Source: Colwellia sp. 75C3
Lineage (GTDB): Bacteria; Pseudomonadota; Gammaproteobacteria; Enterobacterales; Alteromonadaceae
Length of the DNA stretch: 64,000 nucleotides
Direction of reading: 5' to 3'
Assembly: GCF_002836255.1 (NCBI RefSeq)
Contig: NZ_PJAU01000059.1
Location: 248,001-312,000 of the forward strand
Under the pieces are notes generated by a model, which worked only from the letters and a program-made list of their open reading frames with translations, had not been told where the DNA came from and searched no databases. Position 1 is the stretch's first letter; each line of letters starts with the position of its first letter. The position numbers were made by a program, and so were the translations under genes. Of the stretch, positions 1 to 9,306 are shown one piece after another.

Positions 1-632
1 ATTTTGGTAAAACCTTAGTAGCAGAAATGAATAATATTGGTGTAATGGTTGATGTTTCTCACATCTCTGATGATGCCTTTAATGATGTGATGGCAATCAG
101 TAAAGTACCTGTTATTGCTTCGCATTCTTCTGCTCGACACTTTACCCCAGGTTTTGAGCGTAATATGAGTGATGAGATGATAAAAACGTTAGCGAAAAAT
201 GGCGGCGTTATTCAAATAAACTTTGGCTCGAGCTTTATCAATCAAGAAGCCATTGAATACGGTAAAGTACGCAAAGCAGCAATTAAAGTTTTCACTGAAG
301 CAAACAAGCTTGAAAAAGGCAGTGCTGAAATTACAGCATTTAAAGAAGAATATAAAATCAAAAACGCATACCCGTACGCAAGTTTATCGGATGTGCTGGA
401 TCATTATGACCATGTTGTTAAATTAGTGGGTATTGATTATGTAGGTATAGGCTCTGATTATGACGGTGTTGGTGATAGCCTGCCAAGTAACTTAAAAGAT
501 GTGTCTTCTTACCCAAATTTGATTGAAGGCTTGTTGAAGCGTGGTTACAGCGAGCAAGATATTGCCAAGATTCTTTCAGGTAATGTGATGCGTGTTTGGA
601 AAGCCGTTGAGGTTTATGCTGCACAGCATTAG
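1..632 (+). CDS. Membrane dipeptidase (peptidase family M19), 3' part
   Basis: This is the C-terminal part of a zinc dipeptidase of the renal dipeptidase family, which hydrolyses dipeptides. The reading frame is open to the left edge of the window: residues FGKTLVAE precede the first in-window ATG at 27. The true start is therefore outside, and ATG 27 is internal. Visible family motifs are VDVSH and IASHSS, which carry the two C-terminal zinc-ligand histidines of the family, and YVGIGSDYDG with the catalytic-region aspartate. The C-terminus (LSGNVMRVW) is typical. The N-terminal HxD zinc ligands and any signal peptide lie outside the window, so localisation cannot be judged. A strong terminator follows directly. 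Confidence 0.88.
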   Translation, partial: FGKTLVAEMNNIGVMVDVSHISDDAFNDVMAISKVPVIASHSSARHFTPGFERNMSDEMIKTLAKNGGVIQINFGSSFINQEAIEYGKVRKAAIKVFTEANKLEKGSAEITAFKEEYKIKNAYPYASLSDVLDHYDHVVKLVGIDYVGIGSDYDGVGDSLPSNLKDVSSYPNLIEGLLKRGYSEQDIAKILSGNVMRVWKAVEVYAAQH

Positions 633-647
633 GTTTAGATAATAACG

Positions 648-692
648 AGCCCTCATTAACTTAGCTTAACCTGAGTTAATGAGGGCTTTTTT
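648..692 (+). terminator. Rho-independent terminator after the M19 dipeptidase gene
   Basis: A perfect 14-bp stem (648-661 with 674-687) closes a 12-nt loop and is followed by a run of T to 692. It begins 16 bp after the stop codon. It points rightward and faces the convergent gene at 814-1395. Confidence 0.9.
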
Positions 693-813
693 GAACATGA
701 AAAATTGCCCATTATCTTGCTTATGAAGCATTGAACTTGGCAATTTCGTTATATTTAAAAATATTAGGTCGAGTGTTTTACTTCGGACTTTAAGCTAATA
801 CTCTAGGCCATTG

Positions 814-1395
814 TTAAGATGAAAATTCAATAGAACGTACTTGTAGAATAGCTTCGCCACCGTCTTTATCTGTCATGCTTGGTGTTAAATAAATAGCGTT
901 AATATGCTCAGGTAATAAGCCTAGGTCTTTTGAACTGGCAGGTGTCCATTCTGGTCGATAGAAGTCTTTCAAATCAACTTCTTTTGTCGACCATTGGTTT
1001 GTTGCCGGTAATTTTATTTGGTAATGGGCATAACTCTGATCGCCATTTTTGCCATATTCGAGCTGTGATAACTTAATAATCAAGGGAATATCACATTGGT
1101 AAGTTAAGCGTATTTTCTGGTTACCTGCTAATGAAGCTGTAGGAAGTTTATGAATAAGTTCAATCCATGAATTACGCTTTTCATCAACACGAGGTACACG
1201 TTTGAATTTGATCCAAATACCGCCATGCCTGATCAGTTTTTCGTTAATAATGGCTTCACTACCATAGGGGTCAGTATCATAACTCCATTGGTGTTTATCT
1301 AATGGCGTTTGAGTGCTAGCTGCATTGGCCGGTACGGTAAATAGAAGCAATAAACTAGCAAGACCAGCAAGTAATAGTGTTTTGAAAAAGTGCAT
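814..1395 (-). CDS. Secreted protein of unknown function, possible jelly-roll sugar-binding fold
   Basis: I do not recognise this 193-aa protein. It has a clear Sec signal peptide: a hydrophobic stretch at about residues 5-21, with cleavage likely after PANA at residue 25. The mature part is about 168 aa of alternating polar/hydrophobic beta-like sequence. Segments such as KIRLTYQCDIPLIIKLSQ and a late VDLKDFYRPEW-type stretch resemble CIA30/carbohydrate-binding galactose-binding-like sandwiches. That fold guess is weak inference. The gene stands alone, convergent with the dipeptidase gene and upstream of no other leftward gene. It would be periplasmic or extracellular. Confidence 0.6.
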   Translation of the reverse strand: MHFFKTLLLAGLASLLLLFTVPANAASTQTPLDKHQWSYDTDPYGSEAIINEKLIRHGGIWIKFKRVPRVDEKRNSWIELIHKLPTASLAGNQKIRLTYQCDIPLIIKLSQLEYGKNGDQSYAHYQIKLPATNQWSTKEVDLKDFYRPEWTPASSKDLGLLPEHINAIYLTPSMTDKDGGEAILQVRSIEFSS

Positions 1396-1587
1396 TTATA
1401 TCCTTTAAATCGAAGTTTCACATAACTTAACTGCAAATAATAAATCAAGGGAGCCTTACAAGATAGCTCTTAAAGTCATTAAGGTACTTATTACGAAACG
1501 CATGATAAGGGATTATTCGCTATTTCATTGCGGTCAAAACAAAACAAAACAAAAGAGAATGGTTAATGACCTGCTGCAATCCACAGT

Positions 1588-1615
1588 TTGAATGATAACG
1601 GGTATAACCCCGTTA
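1588..1615. repeat. Palindromic intergenic repeat (member 1 of a dispersed family)
   Basis: The segment 1588-1606 matches 50692-50710 at 17 of 19 positions (core taacgggtata). It also contains a 7-bp inverted repeat, 1596-1602 with 1609-1615. It lies just past the cusA stop codon on the leftward strand, so it may act as a weak 3' hairpin for the copper operon. There is no convincing T-tract. Confidence 0.5.
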
Positions 1616-1632
1616 CCTTCATTCTGCTGGAG

Positions 1633-4600
1633 CTAGGTATTATTAGTTTTTGGTAGGCCAGTAGATCGCCACAAATAATAGAGCGCAGGCAATACCAGTA
1701 AGGTTAATAACATAGCACTTGCCATACCACCCACCATAGGCGCAGCAATACGGCTCATGACTTCTGAACCCGTGCCAGTACCATATAATATTGGTAATAA
1801 ACCAACAATCACAGTTCCTCCGGTCATCATAATAGGCCTTACTCTTAATCCTGCACCATGAAGCACAGCCTCCAATAGGTCGGCTTTACTTGTAGCTTTT
1901 CCTTGTTTAGTATTTTGTTTCAACAAAGCGTAGTAGGCTTGATTTAAATACACCAGCATAATTACGCCAATTTCAACAGCGACCCCTGCAAGAGCAATAA
2001 AACCAACACCTACCGCAACAGAGAAGTTAAAGCCTTGTAAATACATTAGCCAAATACTACCTACCATAGCTAATGGCAACGTACCTAAAATTATTGCTAC
2101 TTCAACTACATTTTTAAAGCTTAAATACAATAATATGATGATGATAGCTAAGGTTAACGGTACAACATAAGTGAGTTTAGCTTTTGCACGTTGCATATAT
2201 TCATACTGACCTGCCCATGCAATAGAATAGCCCGCAGGTAACTTCAATTGTTCATCTACTACTTTTTGTGCATTATCAACATAAGTACCAACATCGACAC
2301 CTTCAATATCAATAAAAGCCCAACCATTTAAGCGCGCATTTTCAGATTTAATACCTGGTGGCCCATCTTCAATAAATATATTGGCAACATCTCCTAAAGA
2401 GATACGTTGACCATTTGGCGTGACAATAGGAAGTAATGAAAGCTGCTCTGGCGAATTACGATAATCCTGAGGATAACGTAAACTCACAGGATATCGCTCT
2501 AACCCTTCTACTGTATTAGTCACATTCATACCACCAATGGCAGTAGCCACAACTTGCTGGATATCACTAATATTTAAGCCATAACGAGCTGCCTTACCAC
2601 GTTGAATGTCCACTTTAATATAGCGACCACCTGCGACACGTTCAGAATAGACAGAGGCAGTACCTGGTACGTCAGCTAAGATAGTTTCTAATTGCTGTCC
2701 TATTTCTTGAATAACCTCAAGTTTAGGTCCTGCTATTTTGATACCTACCGGCGTTTTAATACCGGTTGCTAACATATCGATACGTGTTTTTATTGGCATA
2801 ACCCAAGCATTGGTGACCCCTGGTAATTTCACTAAGTCATCAAGTTCTTTTTTCAAGCTAGCGGTAGTAACGCCTTCGCGCCATTCACTTTTTGGCTTTA
2901 ACTGAATGAAGGTTTCTATCATGGTTAATGGGGCAGGATCGGTTGCCGTTTCTGCACGACCCACTTTACCAAATACCGTTTTAACTTCAGGTACCGTTTT
3001 AATTAGCTTATCGGTTTGCTGCAATAACTGCCTTGCTTGGCCAATAGAAATACCCGGATAGGTTGTCGGCATATACATTAAATCGCCTTCATCAAGTGGT
3101 GGTATAAACTCACTGCCTATTTTATCTAACGGATATAAACCTATGATAAGTACCACTACAGCCGCAGCTAAGGTTGTTTTGGGGAAATTCAATACGGTTT
3201 TTAGCGCCGGCATATATAACGCCGTTAAAAACTTATTTACCGGATTTTTATGTTCAGCTAAAACCTTACCACGAATAAAGTAACCCATAAGAACGGGCAC
3301 TAAAGTAATAGCTAAAGCTGCTGAGGCCGCCATGGCATAAGTTTTGGTGTAAGCCAGTGGCGAAAACATCCGACCTTCTTGTGCTTCAAGGGTAAATACC
3401 GGTACGAAACTAACGGTGATAATCAGTAAACTAAAAAACAGGGCTGGCCCCACTTCACAGGCGGCATCAGTGACAATTTGCCAGCGATTTTCATTACTCA
3501 GCGGTTTATCTTGAGGTAATCGTTCCATATGTTTGTGCATATTTTCAATCATAACAATGGCGCCATCCACCATAGCGCCAATGGCAATAGCAATACCACC
3601 GAGCGACATGATGTTAGCGTTTAAACCTTGAGCATGCATAACGATAAAGGCCGTTAAAATACCGACCGGTATGCTAATGATCACCACTAAAGACGAGCGT
3701 AAATGGAACAGAAAAATAACACAGACTAAGGCAACAACCGCAAACTCTTCTAACAGTTTCATCGCGAGATTTTTTACTGCGCGCTCAATAAGCGATGATC
3801 GGTCATAAACAGTGACAATCTCTACACCATCAGGCAGACCTTTTTTCAACTGTTCAAGTTTTGCTTTCACGCCTTTAATGACTTCTTGGGCATTTTCACC
3901 AAAGCGCATCACCACAATACCGCCGACGGCTTCACCTTCACCATTAAGCTCAGCAATGCCACGGCGCATTTGTGGACCAGTGCCAATTTCAGCGACATCT
4001 TTTAATAATAAAGGTGTGCCATTTTCATTGACGCCGAGCGGGATGTTTTCAAGGTCTTCAACACTCTTGATGTAACCGGTGGCCCGTACCATATACTCGG
4101 CTTCGGCCATTTCCACCACCGAAGCACCAATTTCTTGGTTACCTTGTTTTATTGCTGTTTGAATCAACGATAAAGGAATGCCAAAGGCGCGTAATTTATC
4201 GGGATCAATTTGTACTTGATATTGCTTAACCATGCCGCCGAGTGCGGTAACTTCAGACACCCCTTTTACGGTTTGTAGTTCAAACTTTAAAAACCAATCT
4301 TGCAAACTACGCAGTTGACTTAGATCATGTTGACCAGTTTTATCAACCAAGGCATAGAGATATACCCAACCGACACCCGTAGCATCAGGGCCTAATTGTG
4401 GTTTAGCATCACTTGGTAAGTTTGGGGCTACTTGACTTAAATACTCTAAAACTCGCGAACGAGCCCAATAAAGGTCGGTATCTTCGTCGAAAATAACATA
4501 AACATAAGAGTCGCCAAAAAAGGAATAACCACGTACGGTCACTGCGCCAGGTACCGATAACATAGCAGTGGTTAATGGATAAGTTACTTGATCTTCAACC

Positions 4601-4779
4601 ACCTGAGGTGCTTGTCCTGGGTAACTCGTTTTAATAATCACTTGTACATCAGATAGATCCGGCAGGGCATCAACCGGGGTATTTTTGACTGAATATAAAC
4701 CGACACCCACGAGTATCATGGTGGCGAGAATAACGAAGAAGCGGTTGCCTATTGACCACCGAATAATGGCAGCAATCAT
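1633..4779 (-). CDS. cusA: Copper/silver efflux RND pump, CusA-type inner-membrane transporter
   Basis: This 1048-aa RND pump of the heavy-metal (HME) class is almost the same length as E. coli CusA (1047 aa). It would export Cu(I)/Ag(I) by proton antiport through a CusCBA tripartite complex. An N-terminal membrane helix is followed by the first periplasmic domain, then a membrane block with the proton-relay motif GAMVDGAIVMIEN. A second periplasmic domain and a C-terminal membrane block (GVAVEIGVIMLVYL) follow. The three methionines that bind metal in E. coli CusA are all conserved in context (LMYMP, LTMIE, RIDML), so monovalent copper or silver is favoured over Zn/Co/Cd. The gene is last in a leftward operon and its ATG overlaps the cusB stop as TAATG. 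Confidence 0.95.
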   Translation of the reverse strand: MIAAIIRWSIGNRFFVILATMILVGVGLYSVKNTPVDALPDLSDVQVIIKTSYPGQAPQVVEDQVTYPLTTAMLSVPGAVTVRGYSFFGDSYVYVIFDEDTDLYWARSRVLEYLSQVAPNLPSDAKPQLGPDATGVGWVYLYALVDKTGQHDLSQLRSLQDWFLKFELQTVKGVSEVTALGGMVKQYQVQIDPDKLRAFGIPLSLIQTAIKQGNQEIGASVVEMAEAEYMVRATGYIKSVEDLENIPLGVNENGTPLLLKDVAEIGTGPQMRRGIAELNGEGEAVGGIVVMRFGENAQEVIKGVKAKLEQLKKGLPDGVEIVTVYDRSSLIERAVKNLAMKLLEEFAVVALVCVIFLFHLRSSLVVIISIPVGILTAFIVMHAQGLNANIMSLGGIAIAIGAMVDGAIVMIENMHKHMERLPQDKPLSNENRWQIVTDAACEVGPALFFSLLIITVSFVPVFTLEAQEGRMFSPLAYTKTYAMAASAALAITLVPVLMGYFIRGKVLAEHKNPVNKFLTALYMPALKTVLNFPKTTLAAAVVVLIIGLYPLDKIGSEFIPPLDEGDLMYMPTTYPGISIGQARQLLQQTDKLIKTVPEVKTVFGKVGRAETATDPAPLTMIETFIQLKPKSEWREGVTTASLKKELDDLVKLPGVTNAWVMPIKTRIDMLATGIKTPVGIKIAGPKLEVIQEIGQQLETILADVPGTASVYSERVAGGRYIKVDIQRGKAARYGLNISDIQQVVATAIGGMNVTNTVEGLERYPVSLRYPQDYRNSPEQLSLLPIVTPNGQRISLGDVANIFIEDGPPGIKSENARLNGWAFIDIEGVDVGTYVDNAQKVVDEQLKLPAGYSIAWAGQYEYMQRAKAKLTYVVPLTLAIIIILLYLSFKNVVEVAIILGTLPLAMVGSIWLMYLQGFNFSVAVGVGFIALAGVAVEIGVIMLVYLNQAYYALLKQNTKQGKATSKADLLEAVLHGAGLRVRPIMMTGGTVIVGLLPILYGTGTGSEVMSRIAAPMVGGMASAMLLTLLVLPALYYLWRSTGLPKTNNT

Positions 4780-6497
4780 TACATCTCTCCCTTCATTGCC
4801 ATAGCACTAACAATGATGAACTCGCCACCTTGAATTTCGAAGGTAAACATTAAATAAGCATCGACTGTAAAAAGTGACATATCAACACTTTCTGCGACCA
4901 TGAAGTCAACAGTGGCAGGTTCACGGCCCCATTTTTCAATGGCTTCGCGGTCGATAGTGACCATGCGGTGATCGGTCATCACCGATGTTACGGTGCCGTT
5001 TACTGTGGCATTGCTGACCGGCTTTTCACCATTTTTCTCAATATTGATAATGCGGTAATCACTGTCGCTGACTTTTTCAATTTCAACACGGATAATCATC
5101 TCTGCTGTTAGTTGGGAAAAATCCACTGAGTCTAAGGCAGTAAAGTCCATCGTCATTTCTGGCCAGTCCCATGCAGGAATGGCATCATGGGCTAAGGTTA
5201 GCATTTTGTGATCTGCCATTAGGCTAACTATACTAGCATCGACCCAGACGGTACTAGGTATTGGATCATGGCTCATACGTTTGAAATCTGAGGTTTTGCT
5301 CGATTCAGAGTCGAGTAAAAATTGTGCCGAACTAACGATTTTTTCACCGGCGCTTAAGCCAGATAATATCTCGACATTCTCACTATCAAAACGACCAACA
5401 CTCACGGCGACAGATTTAAAGTTTCCTTCACCTAAGGCTAAGACCACGCGGTCTTGATTACCGGTGCGAATTAGTGCCTCTTTGGGAATGAGCAGGGTTT
5501 TTTCATCACTGCTGGTATGAATGATGATTTGGGCAAACATGTTCGGTTTAAATTCACCATTTTCATTGTTAAAGCGTAACCTTACTTTTACCGTACGGGT
5601 TGTCGGATCTAATATCGGGTAAACATAATCTATTTTTCCTTGCCAGGTTTTACCGGGTAAATAATCTAGACTCATGGTTACCGCTGTACCTTGTACCACC
5701 TGATTTGCTTGGCGTTCGAATACTTCAGCGACCACCCAAACTTGTGATAAGTCACCGATAGACATTAAGGTTGAACCGGGTTTAACAAAAAATCCTTCAC
5801 GAATATTTAGGTTTTCAACAACGCCATTTTGTGGTGCAAAAAAGGCAATGTTTTGTTGCACTTGACGCGTTTTTTTAAGGTTACGAATGATTGATTTAGG
5901 TAATTGCAGTGCCACCAAGCGGTTTTCTGCGGCAGTTATTAAACGACTATTCTTTCTGTCTAGGGCAAGTAAATATTCTTCTTGCGCATTGACGAGTTCA
6001 GGTGAATAAATATTGTATAACGGCTGGCCTTTTTTAACGGGATCGCCAATAGCTTTTACATAGAGCTTTTCAATCCAACCTTCTACTCTAGGATGAATAT
6101 GGACTAATCTATCCTCATCATAGGTCACATAACCGACGGTATTTATTTGGGTATGCAGTGTTTTAACTTCGGCCTTAACGGTTCGAACACCAAGATTATT
6201 AATAACATTCGCTGAAATACGAATAGTACCAGCCCCCTCATCAGGCCCTGCACCATCACCACCATAATAGGCTACTAAATCCATACCCATAGGGGACTTT
6301 CCGGGTTTATCACGACGATAGTTAGCATCCATAGGGGCAACCCAATAGAGTGGCTGCTTTTCACTGCTAGCGTTATTGTTTGTATTTTTTGTGCCATCTG
6401 TTGGCATTAAAATGGAGTAAGCCAGAAAGGTAAGGGCTGAACCAGTGATTAAGCCAATTAGGCTGGCTTTAAGTGTTGAAGATTTCGTTGCTGTCAT
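4779..6497 (-). CDS. cusB: CusB-type periplasmic adaptor with two fused C-terminal CusF-like domains
   Basis: This 572-aa membrane-fusion protein links the CusA pump to the CusC outer-membrane channel. It has an N-terminal membrane anchor at about residues 10-30. A heavy-metal-binding motif follows at about 51-78 (YWVAPMDANYRRDKPGKSPM), then the usual lipoyl, beta-barrel and membrane-proximal adaptor regions to about 400. The C-terminus carries two consecutive CusF-like OB domains. The first, about 415-495, has H437, W445, M448 and M450 with exactly the spacing of the CusF copper site. The second, about 496-572, aligns with it but has R517, R525, A528 and V530 at those positions, so metal binding there is probably lost. 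Both junctions with cusC and cusA are TAATG overlaps, suggesting coupled translation. Confidence 0.93.
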   Translation of the reverse strand: MTATKSSTLKASLIGLITGSALTFLAYSILMPTDGTKNTNNNASSEKQPLYWVAPMDANYRRDKPGKSPMGMDLVAYYGGDGAGPDEGAGTIRISANVINNLGVRTVKAEVKTLHTQINTVGYVTYDEDRLVHIHPRVEGWIEKLYVKAIGDPVKKGQPLYNIYSPELVNAQEEYLLALDRKNSRLITAAENRLVALQLPKSIIRNLKKTRQVQQNIAFFAPQNGVVENLNIREGFFVKPGSTLMSIGDLSQVWVVAEVFERQANQVVQGTAVTMSLDYLPGKTWQGKIDYVYPILDPTTRTVKVRLRFNNENGEFKPNMFAQIIIHTSSDEKTLLIPKEALIRTGNQDRVVLALGEGNFKSVAVSVGRFDSENVEILSGLSAGEKIVSSAQFLLDSESSKTSDFKRMSHDPIPSTVWVDASIVSLMADHKMLTLAHDAIPAWDWPEMTMDFTALDSVDFSQLTAEMIIRVEIEKVSDSDYRIINIEKNGEKPVSNATVNGTVTSVMTDHRMVTIDREAIEKWGREPATVDFMVAESVDMSLFTVDAYLMFTFEIQGGEFIIVSAMAMKGEM

Positions 6498-7903
6498 TAT
6501 TTTTCTCCAGCTGTGCTATTGGCGGTACTTAACGAGCCAACAAATAAGTAATTTAATTCCAAGATGATCTTTTGCTCTGCTACCTGAATGACTAAATCGT
6601 CAATTTGCGCATTGAGCACGGCAATGCGTGAACGCACAACTTCAGCAAAATCACCATCGTCATTGGTGTAAGCCGTTAATGACGCTTCTGCTTGGTCATG
6701 AACTTGTGGTAATAATCGCGTTTTGTAGAGTGACTTTCGCTCTTCTAAGCGCAATAAACGGCCTTTAGCACTTGAATAGGCTCCGAGTAGTTGACGTAAT
6801 AACAGTATTTTTTCGGTTTTAATCGCTTCCGTTTTTGAAATGGCGGACTTTACTGCCATATCTTGACGGTTTGCAGTAAATAACGGTAAATCGAAGGTCA
6901 CTCCGACAGAGAATAAGTCTGCGCGACTGTTGCCCATAGGATCATCATCACGGTAACCATAACTGGCATTTACTCCCCATTCGGGTTGGTATTGTTGCTC
7001 GGCTAAGTTAATACCTGTTTTAGTCGCAGATATTTTTTTATCTATGGCAAATACAGCGGGATGATTAGCAAAGTGCTTAGCTAATACCTCAACGGACAAC
7101 CAAGTTTTGCTATAGACCAGTTTATTATTGAATAAATCAAGTTGTGGCAATTCTTTTGCCAATTGCATGTTGTGTAATTGACTGATAGCGCTGATGGCAT
7201 CTTGCTCACTATCGACGGTAAAAACCGTCGATAGCCATTGTGATAGCATGCCTAAATAGGCATTTTGCTGTTGCGCTAATATATCTAATCTATCATCAAG
7301 GCGAGTTAACTCAAGTTGTGCACGGACGATATCTTGTTGGCGGGTCTTTCCTAAAGCGGAAGAATAACTGGCTTGAGCAACATCGGCTAATTGTTCGAAC
7401 AAGGAGCGATTTTGTTCAATAAGAGCAATACTTTGCTGAACTCTGTAGGCATCAAGCCATAAACTACCGACAGTAACGGCGACTTTAGCTTTCCTATCGG
7501 CGCGCTGAAATGGATAAGCTTCACTTTCAATGCGTAATTGTTGATTTTTAATGGCAAGCGTATCGCCACGTGGAAACATTTGGGTAATGCCTACCTTTAA
7601 TTGGGTCATACCTTCTTGAGAAAAATCAAAACCATCGGTGGGTAAATTGGCCAGGCCAACGGACATTTTAGGATCTGGCATAGTGGCTGCGGCATGACTT
7701 AATGCTTCAACGGCTTGTTGCTGATGTTTATTTCCTGTTAGCCAAGGATCATTTTTTTGGGCTGTTTTTACTGCGCTATTAAAGGACCAAATACGTTCAT
7801 TGTTAGCCGCTGGACTCGTTTGGCTAAAGGCTAAAAGTAAACTCAATGTTATGACACTGGCAACTGAACTTTTCTTAATCTGACTTAGTTTGTTGGTGAT
7901 CAT
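6497..7903 (-). CDS. cusC: TolC-family outer-membrane channel, CusC-like
   Basis: This 468-aa outer-membrane efflux protein has a signal sequence (hydrophobic core at about residues 14-27, cleavage near TSPA). Two long alpha-helical, heptad-rich halves are typical of TolC/CusC proteins, for example the segments around residues 120-215 and 340-455. It would form the outer-membrane exit duct of the copper pump with the adjacent CusB and CusA. No lipobox cysteine is visible, unlike E. coli CusC. It is second in the operon: its ATG overlaps the stop of the DUF411 gene by one base (TAATG), and its own stop overlaps the cusB start in the same way. The gene symbol is by context and family. Confidence 0.88.
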   Translation of the reverse strand: MITNKLSQIKKSSVASVITLSLLLAFSQTSPAANNERIWSFNSAVKTAQKNDPWLTGNKHQQQAVEALSHAAATMPDPKMSVGLANLPTDGFDFSQEGMTQLKVGITQMFPRGDTLAIKNQQLRIESEAYPFQRADRKAKVAVTVGSLWLDAYRVQQSIALIEQNRSLFEQLADVAQASYSSALGKTRQQDIVRAQLELTRLDDRLDILAQQQNAYLGMLSQWLSTVFTVDSEQDAISAISQLHNMQLAKELPQLDLFNNKLVYSKTWLSVEVLAKHFANHPAVFAIDKKISATKTGINLAEQQYQPEWGVNASYGYRDDDPMGNSRADLFSVGVTFDLPLFTANRQDMAVKSAISKTEAIKTEKILLLRQLLGAYSSAKGRLLRLEERKSLYKTRLLPQVHDQAEASLTAYTNDDGDFAEVVRSRIAVLNAQIDDLVIQVAEQKIILELNYLFVGSLSTANSTAGEK

Positions 7904-8478
7904 TAGAATTGCTCCTGATAGTTATTCAGCTTGGCGTAAATGTCATAACTACCATCAGATTTTAGCAAAATGATTTGGTATGGCATAAATTTGTCACCTA
8001 CTTCCATACCTGGAGTACCAATTGGCATAGCTGGCACAGACAAGCCGATTGAATTTTTTGGTGGGTTTGCTAAAAATTGATGAATAAATTTTGCAGGTAC
8101 ATGGCCTTCAAAAACATAACCATCTTTTGATACCGCGGTATGACAAGAGCGATATTGTGGGGCTATGCCTTTATTGCTCTTAAACGCTGACAAATCAGTT
8201 TGATTGTATGCTTTCGAACTAAAGCCATGTTGGTCAATATGTGCAATCCACTTCTCACAACAACTACAGGTTGGGCTTTTATAAATGGCTAGCAATGGTA
8301 ATACTGTACTGGCTTGTTGAAGCGGCTTTTCTTGTTTTATAGGTGAAATATGAGGTTTTTTTTCTGCTGTAACAGAGGCTTCTAGCTTACTCTGTTCGGT
8401 ACAGGCGCTAAGTAATAATAAGCTTGTGAATAGAGTCATCGCGATAGTAATTTTGACAGGAAAAGAAAATGAAAACAT
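7903..8478 (-). CDS. DUF411 metal-binding lipoprotein, first gene of the cus operon
   Basis: This 191-aa lipoprotein has the lipobox LSAC, with the acylated cysteine at residue 26. A DUF411 domain spans about residues 63-185. It shows the family's cysteine cluster (SPTCSCCEKW), a further YRSCHTA motif, and the MPIGTPGME segment. DUF411 proteins are small periplasmic proteins commonly found beside copper-export genes; a copper-binding or delivery role is inferred. The start is supported by an excellent Shine-Dalgarno (TTAGGAGGGAG) just upstream. The gene heads the leftward operon DUF411-cusC-cusB-cusA. I could not identify a CueR or CusR operator in 8479-8648. Confidence 0.9.
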   Translation of the reverse strand: MFSFSFPVKITIAMTLFTSLLLLSACTEQSKLEASVTAEKKPHISPIKQEKPLQQASTVLPLLAIYKSPTCSCCEKWIAHIDQHGFSSKAYNQTDLSAFKSNKGIAPQYRSCHTAVSKDGYVFEGHVPAKFIHQFLANPPKNSIGLSVPAMPIGTPGMEVGDKFMPYQIILLKSDGSYDIYAKLNNYQEQF

Positions 8479-8648
8479 AACTCCCTCCTAAGGGAAATTG
8501 TACGGAAATAAATATTTTGTTAACTAAGTCACTAGAAATTTATTCTTTTTAAATTAACAAGTAACTAGATGGTTTTTGCTGCGTCGAATGTTTCAAATTA
8601 TCTATGATAAGAGTAAAACGGCAAAATTTAGACGCAAAGAGGCTGAGT

Positions 8649-9035
8649 TCAGCTAAGTATAGGGGGTCTATATAGGGATGTGAGTGTTTGACTAGCGGTT
8701 AATGAATTAGGGGACGTTATCTTATTTTCGATGGCAAAAGCTGGGGGATAAGTCATGCTGGTTGAGAATGCCGAAACGGTTGAACAGCCGCTTGTTGAGC
8801 AGTCACACTCTTGTGCACAGCAATCTTCAGTAGACATAGTACTCATGTCATGGGCTGAGCCGTCAGCTTCTTCCATCATATGATGCATACCTTTCATCGA
8901 TGACATTCCTGCCATAGATTGCATAGCAGTCATATTATAAAACATAGATATAGATGCCATTGATTGACCAATAAAGATCAAACAAAGCAATAACACCATC
9001 ATTGTTTTATTTATAAAAGTAGGCACAAGCAACAC
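8649..9035 (-). CDS. Small secreted Met/His/Cys-rich protein, CopL-like, paralogue 1
   Basis: This 128-aa protein has a signal peptide (MVLLLCLIFIGQSMAS). A Met/His-rich stretch follows (MAGMSSMKGMHHMMEE), then a cysteine cluster of the form DCCAQECDCSTSGCS, and a conserved tail ending TSLYRPP. It is clearly related to the protein at 10874-11248. The layout resembles the CopL family of metal-binding regulatory proteins seen beside copper-resistance operons; that name is inference from pattern. The start is uncertain: GTG at 9035 is used here, but GTG 9026 or ATG 9002 are possible, and alignment with the paralogue favours 9026. It lies upstream of the cus operon with a 170-bp gap. Confidence 0.7.
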   Translation of the reverse strand: MLLVPTFINKTMMVLLLCLIFIGQSMASISMFYNMTAMQSMAGMSSMKGMHHMMEEADGSAHDMSTMSTEDCCAQECDCSTSGCSTVSAFSTSMTYPPAFAIENKITSPNSLTASQTLTSLYRPPILS

Positions 9036-9306
9036 TTAAATTATGAGTTAGGTACTATTAGCTAATTACAAACTTGGTCTTAGTTGATAATTACATAATA
9101 GGAAGTATTTTAATTTTAGCATTATTAAAAAGAAGATAGCAATAATAGTAACTCTATTAAATTCATTCATATCTCAGGGCTATATTAGAGATTTAAAAAT
9201 TTTAGTTTATCCAAACTGTAGGGGAATTTCCTAAACTTTGATTAATCAAAAATCTTCTGCTAAAAACAGTAGATAGCATTTATTATATATTTTAGGGGGA
9301 AAGGTA

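Noticed and set aside
8520-8575. Imperfect direct repeat (aactaagtcactaga / aacaagtaactagat) upstream of the cus operon
   Set aside because: It does not match CueR or CusR operators and the similarity is modest, so it is not called as a copper-responsive site.
9237-9250. Palindrome tttgattaatcaaa before the orphan solute-binding gene
   Set aside because: A/T-rich 14-bp dyad with no link to a known regulator; likely chance.
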